A DNA stretch of 64,000 nucleotides from Enterococcus phoeniculicola ATCC BAA-412. GTDB taxonomy: Bacteria > Bacillota > Bacilli > Lactobacillales > Enterococcaceae. The notes under the pieces are model-generated. The model was given only the letters and a program-made list of their open reading frames with translations, was not told the DNA's origin and ran no database searches. A program made the position numbers and the translations under genes. The DNA lies in assembly GCF_000407505.1 (NCBI RefSeq), contig NZ_ASWE01000006.1, forward strand, positions 1 to 64,000. The letters run 5' to 3'. This document shows positions 25,119 to 33,040 of this stretch, piece after piece; the first letter of the stretch is position 1, and every line of letters starts with the position of its first letter.

Positions 25119-25262
25119 CTATCACAAAGGGGAGCCTTCTTTGGCTGAGAATGAGGAAACTCTAAACCCTTCGTACCTGTATCGATCATTCGAGCGTAGG
25201 AATTGTGATGGAGTAATGATAATATTACTTCTCCTTTGTGACATTTGTTCTAGAAGGAGGAG
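25119..25262 (+). promoter_or_regulatory. TPP (THI-box) riboswitch with translational expression platform
   Basis: The aptamer shows the conserved GGCTGAGAATGAG...AACCCTTCGTACCTG and CGTAGGAA segments. P1 pairs ATCACAA (25121-25127) with TTGTGAT (25203-25209). Downstream, 25228-25236 is complementary to the whole Shine-Dalgarno AAGGAGGAG (25254-25262, 9 bp with one wobble). The same anti-SD can pair instead with 25122-25134 (25229-25241, 13 bp with two wobbles), which would break P1. Bound TPP should thus hide the ribosome binding site of thiT. Confidence 0.93.
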
Positions 25263-25268
25263 TTTTTT

Positions 25269-25862
25269 TTGAACAGAGAATTAAAAGTGTGGATAGAGGG
25301 GACAATTATTGCGGCGCTTGCCATGGCATTATCTTTTATTCCTATCCAAATTGGTGTCAGCTTTTCGATTTCCCTAGGGCAAATTCCGTTGACCGTTTTT
25401 GCGCTACGCAGAGGCTGGAAAGCGGGCGTTATGTCAGGACTGCTTTGGGGGCTGCTTCATTTTCCAACGAGTCAAGTGTACTATCTGTCAGTTATTCAAG
25501 TACTAATTGAATATCCGATTGCATTTACTTTTGGCGGATTAGCAGGTCTTTATGCGATGAAGCTTCGCAAAGCAACATTAGAAGGTGATTATAAAAAAGG
25601 GCGTAGCTATATTCTTGCTGGTTCGTTTGCAGGAGGGCTTGCACGTTACTTTTGGCATTTTATAGCAGGAGTGGTTTTCTGGGGAAGTTTTGCAATGTGG
25701 GGATTCAGTCCGTTTCTTTACTCTCTAGTGATGAATGGGTTAAGTGGATTAGGGACTATTTTGGTAACGATAGTGGTTGCCTTGCTTATTTATCAAAAGT
25801 CACCAGAGCTGTTTATACCAAAAGAGATTCGCAGAGAGTATCACTTAGAAAAAGGAAAGTAA
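25269..25862 (+). CDS. thiT: Thiamine transporter substrate-binding subunit ThiT (ECF type)
   Basis: 197 residues with six hydrophobic helices. ThiT is the S component that binds thiamine and docks on the shared ECF module (genes not in this window). Conserved features: RRGWKAGVMSGLLWGLLHF (helix 3 and binding-site loop) and ARYFWHFIAGVVFWGSFA (aromatic binding-pocket residues). The start is TTG 25269, 6 bp after AAGGAGGAG; no ATG is available in frame there. A TPP riboswitch directly controls it. The 3' end is followed by a perfect 19-bp hairpin. Confidence 0.95.
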   Translation: MNRELKVWIEGTIIAALAMALSFIPIQIGVSFSISLGQIPLTVFALRRGWKAGVMSGLLWGLLHFPTSQVYYLSVIQVLIEYPIAFTFGGLAGLYAMKLRKATLEGDYKKGRSYILAGSFAGGLARYFWHFIAGVVFWGSFAMWGFSPFLYSLVMNGLSGLGTILVTIVVALLIYQKSPELFIPKEIRREYHLEKGK

Positions 25863-25896
25863 ATCAAAAATATAATTATTTTTTTTCACTAAAGTA

Positions 25897-25938
25897 TTAA
25901 ATAAAAAAAGAATCTACCCAGATTCTTTTTTTATTTAA
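25897..25938 (+). terminator. Bidirectional terminator between thiT and the small membrane protein gene
   Basis: A perfect 19-bp inverted repeat with an ACCC loop, A-rich on the left and T-rich on the right, so it can work in both directions. Confidence 0.88.
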
Positions 25939-26062
25939 TGTATTTTCGATAGTATTGTTTAAAATCATAAACAAAAAGGGAATAGATACTTGAGTGTCCA
26001 CTTTCTAGATGAGAGAGTAGCTGTTTCTACAGTTTCAGGGAAGTGGCAGACGTTTTGAACAT

Positions 26063-26230
26063 CTATTGTTTTTTCAAATTTTGTTTATTTTTTAACGCGA
26101 CAGATAGCTCAAATAAAGCATACAAGACAATTGAAATGACTAAAGGATAGACGAATATTCCACCAATATACAAACTCAAGAACGCTGTGAGAGCAACAAA
26201 ACTGATTAAAAAATTTCTGACTTTTTCCAT
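26063..26230 (-). CDS. Small two-helix membrane protein, hypothetical
   Basis: 55 residues from the ATG at 26230, preceded by TTGGAGG about 9 bp upstream; the frame opening at 26245 would cover that site. Two hydrophobic stretches (about 7-27 and 29-44) are followed by a Lys/Asn/Gln-rich tail. No motif recognised. It is convergent with thiT. Confidence 0.55.
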   Translation of the reverse strand: MEKVRNFLISFVALTAFLSLYIGGIFVYPLVISIVLYALFELSVALKNKQNLKKQ

Positions 26231-26705
26231 TTTTCTTACCTCCAAATGTTTCTACTTGTTTGCTAAAAAATATGTATCTCATGCATTAATTATACTCTGT
26301 TCCAGTTATATTTCAATGAATAGTTATTAATTTAAAATTTTTAAAAATAAAAATTTAATAATTTTAATTATTATTTAGGGAGTAATTCCTCATTTTTGTA
26401 CATAATAAATAGTTGAGAAAAAATTCAAGATAGATTCCTCGTTTGTTATAGTCATGCAATGTTCTAAAGAGATTCTACCTGATTAAGAAACAGCTGTTTT
26501 CAGACTAGAAGATTCTGTTAATACAAATTTACGAAAACATTAGAAGTGACAAGCACTAAGGCGTGTGAGGAATCTGGTTTCTACTTCCTTTTAGTTGTCC
26601 ATTTAATAAGTATTCCGCTTTTTGAATCATAAAATACCTCTTATTTTCTCCGCTATTGGGAAAAATAAGGCAAGACATAAGAGAGACAGGTGTCCCACTC
26701 ATTTC
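26231..26705 (-). other. AT-rich intergenic region
   Basis: About 475 bp. It holds the upstream region of the small membrane protein gene (left) and the 3' flank of the unknown gene at 26706 (right). I see no gene, repeat copy or clear terminator here. Confidence 0.5.
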
Positions 26706-27485
26706 TTACCTTGTATATTGGGCGAATAGTAAGTCTTCATGACTTTTTTCTAGCCGCCATCTTCGTTTATTCGACTGATAAATTAAAGTTGCCAATAAAT
26801 TTTCTTCCTGATAACGGGAGCCTTTTATTTTCCATAAATAGTCTTCTACTACATAAATAGGAATACGATACTCTTTATCAATAAGTTCTGTTTGCTCGAA
26901 AGAAAAAACAACGCCTTCTTGGAGAATCCCCCTCATATCTTTGAGTAGATCACTATCAAGTTTTTCAACAGAGACCCCTTTTCGAAAGAAGGTTTTTCGA
27001 TCATTTAATTTTTCTAAAACAATTCGTGTTAGTTTATCGGCAAGGATGCGATAAAATTCATCCATGTAGCGGTAGTAGACACGAGTCATATCTTCATTAA
27101 AATCAAAATATACAAAATTATTTTGCAATTTATAAAAAAATGGAGAATGGAGATGCGTTTTCATGTGACCAAAATAAAGTAATTCAGAAATTTCTAACGG
27201 GGTAAGTTCTTTTAACATAGCGATATCAGTGAAATCAATCCATTTTAAAGAGCTGCTTTGACGTTTTCGATAGATTTCATCAAAGTAGGCAGTTACCTCC
27301 TCTGTTCCCCGAAGGACCTTTAGCCCTGTATGTGTATCATATTCACCATAATCTGCTACAGGATCTAATAATAACAGGTTTTTGGGCTGGTGAACGATGC
27401 CGCGTACAAAATCAGAAGCGTGGATACCATGAGAGACAACCGCATTACTAATCGGATCTATATGTATATAAATTTTTTTCGTCAT
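26706..27485 (-). CDS. Conserved-looking cytoplasmic protein of unknown function
   Basis: 259 residues from the ATG at 27485; AAGGGG lies about 8 bp upstream, overlapping the alternative GTG at 27494. No signal peptide or membrane helix. The protein is rich in aromatic and charged residues; recognisable stretches are KIYIHIDPISNAVVSHG, KNLLLLDPVADYGEYD and FYKLQNNFVYFDFNEDMTRVY. I know no family for it. It is divergent from sortase A, from which it is separated by about 240 bp. Confidence 0.7.
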   Translation of the reverse strand: MTKKIYIHIDPISNAVVSHGIHASDFVRGIVHQPKNLLLLDPVADYGEYDTHTGLKVLRGTEEVTAYFDEIYRKRQSSSLKWIDFTDIAMLKELTPLEISELLYFGHMKTHLHSPFFYKLQNNFVYFDFNEDMTRVYYRYMDEFYRILADKLTRIVLEKLNDRKTFFRKGVSVEKLDSDLLKDMRGILQEGVVFSFEQTELIDKEYRIPIYVVEDYLWKIKGSRYQEENLLATLIYQSNKRRWRLEKSHEDLLFAQYTR

Positions 27486-27722
27486 CTCATTCACCCCTTC
27501 TACGTAGCTAGTTTCATTTTACAACACTATGGCAGAAATTGCTTGTTTCTTTTACTTTAAGATTCTATTACAAAATAGTGATTTTCTAGGGAATTTTCAA
27601 ATTATTTCTGTCATTTTTGAATCATTTTTTCTCATAAAAAAATTGAATAAATAACTAGAAACATATAGGTGGTTTTTTTTAGTATTTATGATAAGATAAA
27701 AACGATATAGAGGGGAGATCAT

Positions 27723-28445
27723 ATGAGAAATAAGAAGAAACGTTCTAGATTATCTAATTGGATTATAAACATATGTTTAGTTCTACTATTATTAGTAGGG
27801 TTAGCCTTAGTGTTCAATAATCAAATTAAGAACTATTTAATTAAGATGAATGGGGAAAATTATGCGTTATCCTCTTTAACGAGTGATGAACTAGAAAAGA
27901 ATATGAAGATGGATACGACCTTTGATTTTGATTCGGTCAATTCCATTAGCACGGAAGCTGTTTTTAAAGCGCAGCTTGCTAATAAACGGTTACCTGTCAT
28001 TGGTGGAATTGCTATTCCGAGGGTGGAGATCAATTTACCTATTTTTAATGGACTATCAAATGAAGCCTTGCTTTGGGGAGCTGGGACGATGAGTCCTAAC
28101 CAGGTAATGGGTGAAGGAAATTATGGATTAGCGAGTCATCGCGCCTATGAGCCAGATTTGTTATTTACACCATTGGAAAATATGAAAAAAGGCGATACGA
28201 TTTATATTACCGATTTGAAAAATATTTATACGTATAAAACCATTGTTAAGCGCCAAGTAGAACCAACCGAAGTAGAAGTGTTGGATGAAGTAGAAGGGAA
28301 AAAGCTGATTACGCTAATTACCTGTGCGGAGATTGAAGGAATCAATCGGATTGTCGTTCAAGGAGAGTTGGAATCAGTGACACCTGTAGAAAAAGCAACA
28401 GAGGATATGAAAAAAGCCTTTGAATTAGAACAAAAAACATATTAA
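27723..28445 (+). CDS. srtA: Class A sortase (housekeeping transpeptidase)
   Basis: 240 residues. An N-terminal membrane anchor (about 12-31) is followed by the extracellular sortase barrel with catalytic H139 (LASHRAYEP), C201 (TLITCAEI) and R209 (GINRIVV). It links LPXTG-type surface proteins to the cell wall. The TLITC and LASHR contexts are typical of class A. GGGGAGATC precedes ATG 27723. No LPXTG substrate is encoded nearby, as is usual for housekeeping sortases. Confidence 0.93.
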   Translation: MRNKKKRSRLSNWIINICLVLLLLVGLALVFNNQIKNYLIKMNGENYALSSLTSDELEKNMKMDTTFDFDSVNSISTEAVFKAQLANKRLPVIGGIAIPRVEINLPIFNGLSNEALLWGAGTMSPNQVMGEGNYGLASHRAYEPDLLFTPLENMKKGDTIYITDLKNIYTYKTIVKRQVEPTEVEVLDEVEGKKLITLITCAEIEGINRIVVQGELESVTPVEKATEDMKKAFELEQKTY

Positions 28446-28544
28446 TAGTGAAGGAGGACAGAGAAACGAATCAATGTTGCTTTGTCCTTTTTTTGTCGGG
28501 ATCAACGGATATTTGCTATACTGGTAAAAAGAGGTGAGCCAAGC

Positions 28545-30227
28545 ATGAATTTTCAAAAAGTCTACCCTTCAGAGAAATCGAAGCTTCTTTCCAAAATACA
28601 AAAAAGTCAATTACTATGGCCGTTTTATTCAGAACATTCACGCGCCAAGAGAGTCTTCCTTCAAGAAATAATGAATGGGCGTGCTTGGCAGATAAAGGAA
28701 AGCGAACGAGTCGTTAGTTTCCTTTGCTTTTCCAGAGTGAAACCGGGGGAACCATTAATAGTGACAAATGCACTATTTCTAGATAGTCAGATGGGATGGA
28801 AACAGAGTCTTCTGCATCTAGAAAAAGTTGCTAAAAAGCAGTTTTGTTCTGAGATAGTATTTGAGTTTCCTGGCGATTCCTTACAACTGAAATTTTTAAT
28901 TGAACAAGGATATCATCAGACGGGCACGCAATTTCAAAAAGAGCTTTCTTATCATACAGCATTGGTTCTTGGTGGAGGGGGTGCACATGGAAGCTATCAA
29001 ATTGGAGTATGGCAGGCATTAAAAGAGTTAGGGATTACTTTTGAGCTTGTAACAGGGACTTCTGTAGGTGCATTAAACGGAGCGTTTGTTTTACAGGATG
29101 ACATTAAAGTAGCTAAAAAAATGTGGCAATCCTTATCTACGGAAGCAGTGATGAGTTTTCCTGCTGCTGCAAGAAATAATCAAACGATACGGGAGCTGAT
29201 TTGGCAAATTGCTTCTTTAACAACTACGGCTATTCGTCAAAAAGGAGTCTCTACTCAACCTTTGCGTAAATTGTTAGAAGCAGCGATTCGACAGGACAAG
29301 ATAGAAAGCAGCCCTATTCGATTGTTTGTTGTGGCAACAGAGATGAGCGCACTAAAAGAAACCGTTGTAGAGATTAATAACGTAAAGCCAGATCAAAGAG
29401 TAGAGTGGTTACTAGCCTCCGCTTCCTTTTTTCCAGCGATGCAGGCAACAGAAATTGATACGTTCTCCTATATGGATGGCGGGTACAGAAATAATTTGCC
29501 AGTAGATGTGGCTATCCAAAATGGGGCAACAGAATACATTGCAATTGATATTAAAGGGCCTGGAATTACCAAGCATACTCGATTACCAGAAACGGTTGTT
29601 TCTACTTCGCTTCACAGCCCTTGGGAATTAGGAACATTTTTAGTGTTTGACGCGACACGTTCCCAACAAAATTTACAGTTAGGATACCTGGAAACGTTAA
29701 AAAAGTTTGGCCAATTGAAAGGGCATTGGTATGCATTTGAACAGACAAAGGATATAGAGATATTATGGACTGGTTTTTGGCGAACTATACAAAAAGAGGG
29801 CTGCTTTAAAGAAAAAGATTTAATGGAAAAAAATATTCTGCATAAACTGCGTAAGTTATATAAAGACAGGGTGACAATAGAAACAATGGGATTGGCGTTT
29901 ATTGAACTTGCGGCAAAGTCATTTCAACTTTTACCAACGAAGGTGTATACTATCAATCAGTTAAAAGAAGAAATGAAGGGAAAACAACAACAGCCGCAGA
30001 GCAACGAGCTTGGTGTTTTGTCGGTTCAAGAATGGCTAGATAGATTTAAGGAAGAGACCTATGTCTTTTCGGAAAGAAATCAATTAAGATCTTTAAAAAA
30101 GGTATTGTTGGAGACAGAAGTTCTGTCAAAAAAACCGCAGGACATACAAAAAATAGTGCAAAGACAGCCAATTCAATTGCTTCTTGTTTTATTTATTGAT
30201 TATTTAATGGAGGGAACTACATGGTAA
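28545..30227 (+). CDS. Patatin-like phospholipase with an N-terminal GNAT-like region
   Basis: 560 residues from ATG 28545, with AGAGGTGAG upstream; the frame opening at 28482 has no such site. The patatin domain (about 137-320) has the oxyanion loop VLGGGGAHGS, nucleophile S173 in GTSVG and catalytic D311 in MDGG. Residues 1-135 resemble a degenerate acetyltransferase (LDSQMGWKQSLLHLEKVA, FLIEQGYHQTG), and about 240 residues follow the lipase domain. No signal peptide. It should hydrolyse acyl esters in the cytoplasm or at the membrane; the physiological lipid is unknown. Confidence 0.85.
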   Translation: MNFQKVYPSEKSKLLSKIQKSQLLWPFYSEHSRAKRVFLQEIMNGRAWQIKESERVVSFLCFSRVKPGEPLIVTNALFLDSQMGWKQSLLHLEKVAKKQFCSEIVFEFPGDSLQLKFLIEQGYHQTGTQFQKELSYHTALVLGGGGAHGSYQIGVWQALKELGITFELVTGTSVGALNGAFVLQDDIKVAKKMWQSLSTEAVMSFPAAARNNQTIRELIWQIASLTTTAIRQKGVSTQPLRKLLEAAIRQDKIESSPIRLFVVATEMSALKETVVEINNVKPDQRVEWLLASASFFPAMQATEIDTFSYMDGGYRNNLPVDVAIQNGATEYIAIDIKGPGITKHTRLPETVVSTSLHSPWELGTFLVFDATRSQQNLQLGYLETLKKFGQLKGHWYAFEQTKDIEILWTGFWRTIQKEGCFKEKDLMEKNILHKLRKLYKDRVTIETMGLAFIELAAKSFQLLPTKVYTINQLKEEMKGKQQQPQSNELGVLSVQEWLDRFKEETYVFSERNQLRSLKKVLLETEVLSKKPQDIQKIVQRQPIQLLLVLFIDYLMEGTTW

Positions 30228-30439
30228 AAGAATTTTCATATGAGATTGTTGAAGAAATTGCTGTATTAAGCGAGAATCCAAAAGGTTGGAGAAAAGAGTT
30301 AAATTTGGTGAGCTGGAATGGACGACCACCAAAATTTGATATTCGTGACTGGGCACCAGAGCATGAGAAAATGGGAAAGGGTGTTACGCTCACAAATGAA
30401 GAGTTTGAGCTACTGCAAAAAACAATAAAAACAATGTAA
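30221..30439 (+). CDS. YdbC/PC4-like small ssDNA-binding protein
   Basis: 72 residues. WRKELNLVSWNGRPPKFDIRDW is the signature of the YdbC family, whose L. lactis member has a PC4-like fold and binds single-stranded DNA. It overlaps the phospholipase gene by 7 bp and has GGAGGG upstream of ATG 30221. Role in the cell is not established; the family is common in lactic acid bacteria. Confidence 0.85.
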   Translation: MVKEFSYEIVEEIAVLSENPKGWRKELNLVSWNGRPPKFDIRDWAPEHEKMGKGVTLTNEEFELLQKTIKTM

Positions 30440-30455
30440 AAGGAGCACCCTGTCG

Positions 30456-31340
30456 ATGAAGAGTATGACCGGCTTTGGAAAAAGCGTGAAAGAAAATGAA
30501 TGGTATCAGTTAGAAGTAGAAATAAAAAGCGTCAACCATCGATTTTTAGATATTCAATTACGAATGCCAAGAGAGCTAAATGTATTTGAATCAGCAATGC
30601 GTGCAGCAGTAAAGGAAAGCTTACAAAGGGGGCGTGTTGAATTATTCTTTAAATTAACCCCTAAAAATAGTGGAACAAAAGAAGTGGTTGTCCGCTGGGA
30701 GTTGATTGATCAGCTAGTTCAAAAACTTCAATCAGGAATGAGTGAACGCTATGGACACAAGGAACTTTCGATGGACGGTCTTTTGCAGCAGATTGTTGGA
30801 AACGAGGCGTATGTTGAGATTGTAGAAGAAACAAAAGAAGAAATGAATCTTGAATCGCTTACAAAGGACGCACTAAACCAAGCATTGCAAGCTATTGAAG
30901 ACAGCCGTATTCAAGAAGGAAACATGATTCAAAAAGTATTAGAAAATTATCGGAAAGACTTCTCGGCTTTAGTATTGGCATTAAATGAGTTTGTAGAGGG
31001 GTTTGAGGCAGATTACAAGGAACGTTTTGAAACTAAGTTGAGAGAGTATTTAGGAGAGAATGTAGACGAGTCTCGGTTATTGACAGAAATGGCTATTTTA
31101 CTTGAACGAGGAGATATCCATGAAGAGCTCGATCGTTTGACTATTCACTTGGAGAAACTAGGGGTACTTTTACAACAAACAGAACCTGTTGGTAGAGAGC
31201 TTGATTTTCTTATTCAAGAAATGAATCGCGAAGTGAATACGGTAGGTTCTAAGTCAAGTCCAATAGAGATTAAGAATCTGGTTGTCCAAATGAAGACAGT
31301 GTTAGAAAAAATTCGTGAACAAGTGCAAAATATAGAGTAG
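30456..31340 (+). CDS. YicC/YloC-family endoribonuclease
   Basis: 294 residues, the family length. The N-terminal domain opens with MKSMTGFGKS and contains EIKSVNHRFLDIQLRMPREL; the C-terminal DUF1732 part has LTEMAILLERGDIHEELDRL and GRELDFLIQEMNREVNT. E. coli YicC is an RNase that degrades some small RNAs and mRNAs. In Firmicutes the gene usually lies just before gmk, as here with one small gene between. GGAG lies about 10 bp before ATG 30456. Confidence 0.92.
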   Translation: MKSMTGFGKSVKENEWYQLEVEIKSVNHRFLDIQLRMPRELNVFESAMRAAVKESLQRGRVELFFKLTPKNSGTKEVVVRWELIDQLVQKLQSGMSERYGHKELSMDGLLQQIVGNEAYVEIVEETKEEMNLESLTKDALNQALQAIEDSRIQEGNMIQKVLENYRKDFSALVLALNEFVEGFEADYKERFETKLREYLGENVDESRLLTEMAILLERGDIHEELDRLTIHLEKLGVLLQQTEPVGRELDFLIQEMNREVNTVGSKSSPIEIKNLVVQMKTVLEKIREQVQNIE

Positions 31341-31404
31341 TTTTTATTTTTGAAATAAAGGAAGACGAAGTATACTAAAAGAAATAGATAAAGGAGCGAG
31401 AAGA

Positions 31405-31689
31405 ATGAAGTATTATGATATAACGTTTCATGAGTTAAGTGGGAAAAGTGTGGTAAAGCGGTCTATTCCCTCTTCTTTAGAAGGCTTTGAGGTATGGAAG
31501 GATGCTTGTGTCTCTTATACAGAAGATGAGCTTTTGATACTAGTGAATGAAGGAACGTATGTGACACTGAAACAACGCTATATTGTAAGAATTGATGCTA
31601 AAGAAGTTGATGGACCTGTGGAAAAACTTCTTTCTCGTCAGGATGAAATTATGGGCGTGGTCAATACGCTTGCCAATATGGGCTTCTAG
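31405..31689 (+). CDS. Small conserved-looking protein between yicC and gmk, unknown
   Basis: 94 residues, soluble, no motif I can name. It opens MKYYDITFHELSGKS, has a Glu/Asp-rich middle and a C-terminal helix ending MGVVNTLANMGF. AAAGGAG lies about 10 bp before ATG 31405, so translation is likely. Its position is usually occupied by remA-like or intergenic DNA in relatives; it does not look like RemA. Confidence 0.65.
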   Translation: MKYYDITFHELSGKSVVKRSIPSSLEGFEVWKDACVSYTEDELLILVNEGTYVTLKQRYIVRIDAKEVDGPVEKLLSRQDEIMGVVNTLANMGF

Positions 31690-31774
31690 TCTTTGAATCA
31701 GCATTAAAATTATCGAAACGAGTGCAAAAGATTTTTTCATGTTCTCTAGGCAAGTATAGAATCGAAAATAACTA

Positions 31775-31797
31775 AGCACACTTCTGTCCCGACATCC
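31775..31797 (+). repeat. Dispersed intergenic repeat, remnant copy C
   Basis: GCACACTTCTGTCCCGACATCC matches the right arm of the repeat (CACTTCTGTTCCCGCC). The rest of the element is absent. Confidence 0.5.
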
Positions 31798-31938
31798 TCA
31801 TTTCACGAATAGTCTATAATTCTCACTAGAGGTGCTTGGCAGGCTAGCTTTTTGAAGAAAATCTCGCTATAATAAAGAAAGCCTTGAAAATTACAGAAAA
31901 AAAGTGCAGAATAGACGTTAAGTGAAAAAGACAAGTGA

Positions 31939-32565
<627 letters not shown>

Positions 32566-32569
32566 GCTC

Positions 32570-32875
32570 ATGATGTTAAAACCGTCAATTGACTCATTAT
32601 TAAACCAAGTAAATTCAAAATATTCTCTTGTGATTTTGGCAAGTAAACGCGCACATGAATTAGATGCAGGCGCACAAGCAACGGTTGATTCATTTGAATC
32701 TGTAAAAAGTGTAGGCCAAGCGTTAGAAGAAATCGATGGTGGGACAGTAATCAATGATCCTAATCCAGAATTAAAACGCGAACGTTTAAAAATGGAATCC
32801 GAAGAACGAAAAGCACAACGTGAGCGTGAACAGCGTGAACTAGAAGCACGTATTCGCGACGAACAAAACTTATAA
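32570..32875 (+). CDS. rpoZ: RNA polymerase omega subunit
   Basis: 101 residues. [31 protein letters not shown] is the conserved omega core, helping beta' folding and polymerase assembly; the C-terminal third is a charged helix typical of Firmicutes. Two adjacent ATG (32570 and 32573) are possible; AAAGGAG lies about 10 bp before the first. Co-transcribed with gmk, ending at the hairpin behind. Confidence 0.93.
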   Translation: MMLKPSIDSLLNQVNSKYSLVILASKRAHELDAGAQATVDSFESVKSVGQALEEIDGGTVINDPNPELKRERLKMESEERKAQREREQRELEARIRDEQNL

Positions 32876-32880
32876 AAGTG

Positions 32881-32925
32881 AAAAGCGGGGACAGGGTGAA
32901 GTGAATTGTCTCGGCTTTTTTATTT
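32881..32925 (+). terminator. Terminator of gmk-rpoZ
   Basis: AAAAGCGGGGACA pairs with TGTCTCGGCTTTT with one mismatch; a T-rich tail follows. Confidence 0.8.
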
Positions 32926-33040
32926 TCCTATTTAATAAGTCAAAAAAGAGGATTAATTTTTATTTATAATAAATCAATGCAACAAGACAAATCATTGCTT
33001 CTTTAGTACAATAGTCGAGAAGTAAAAAGGAGGAAATGCG

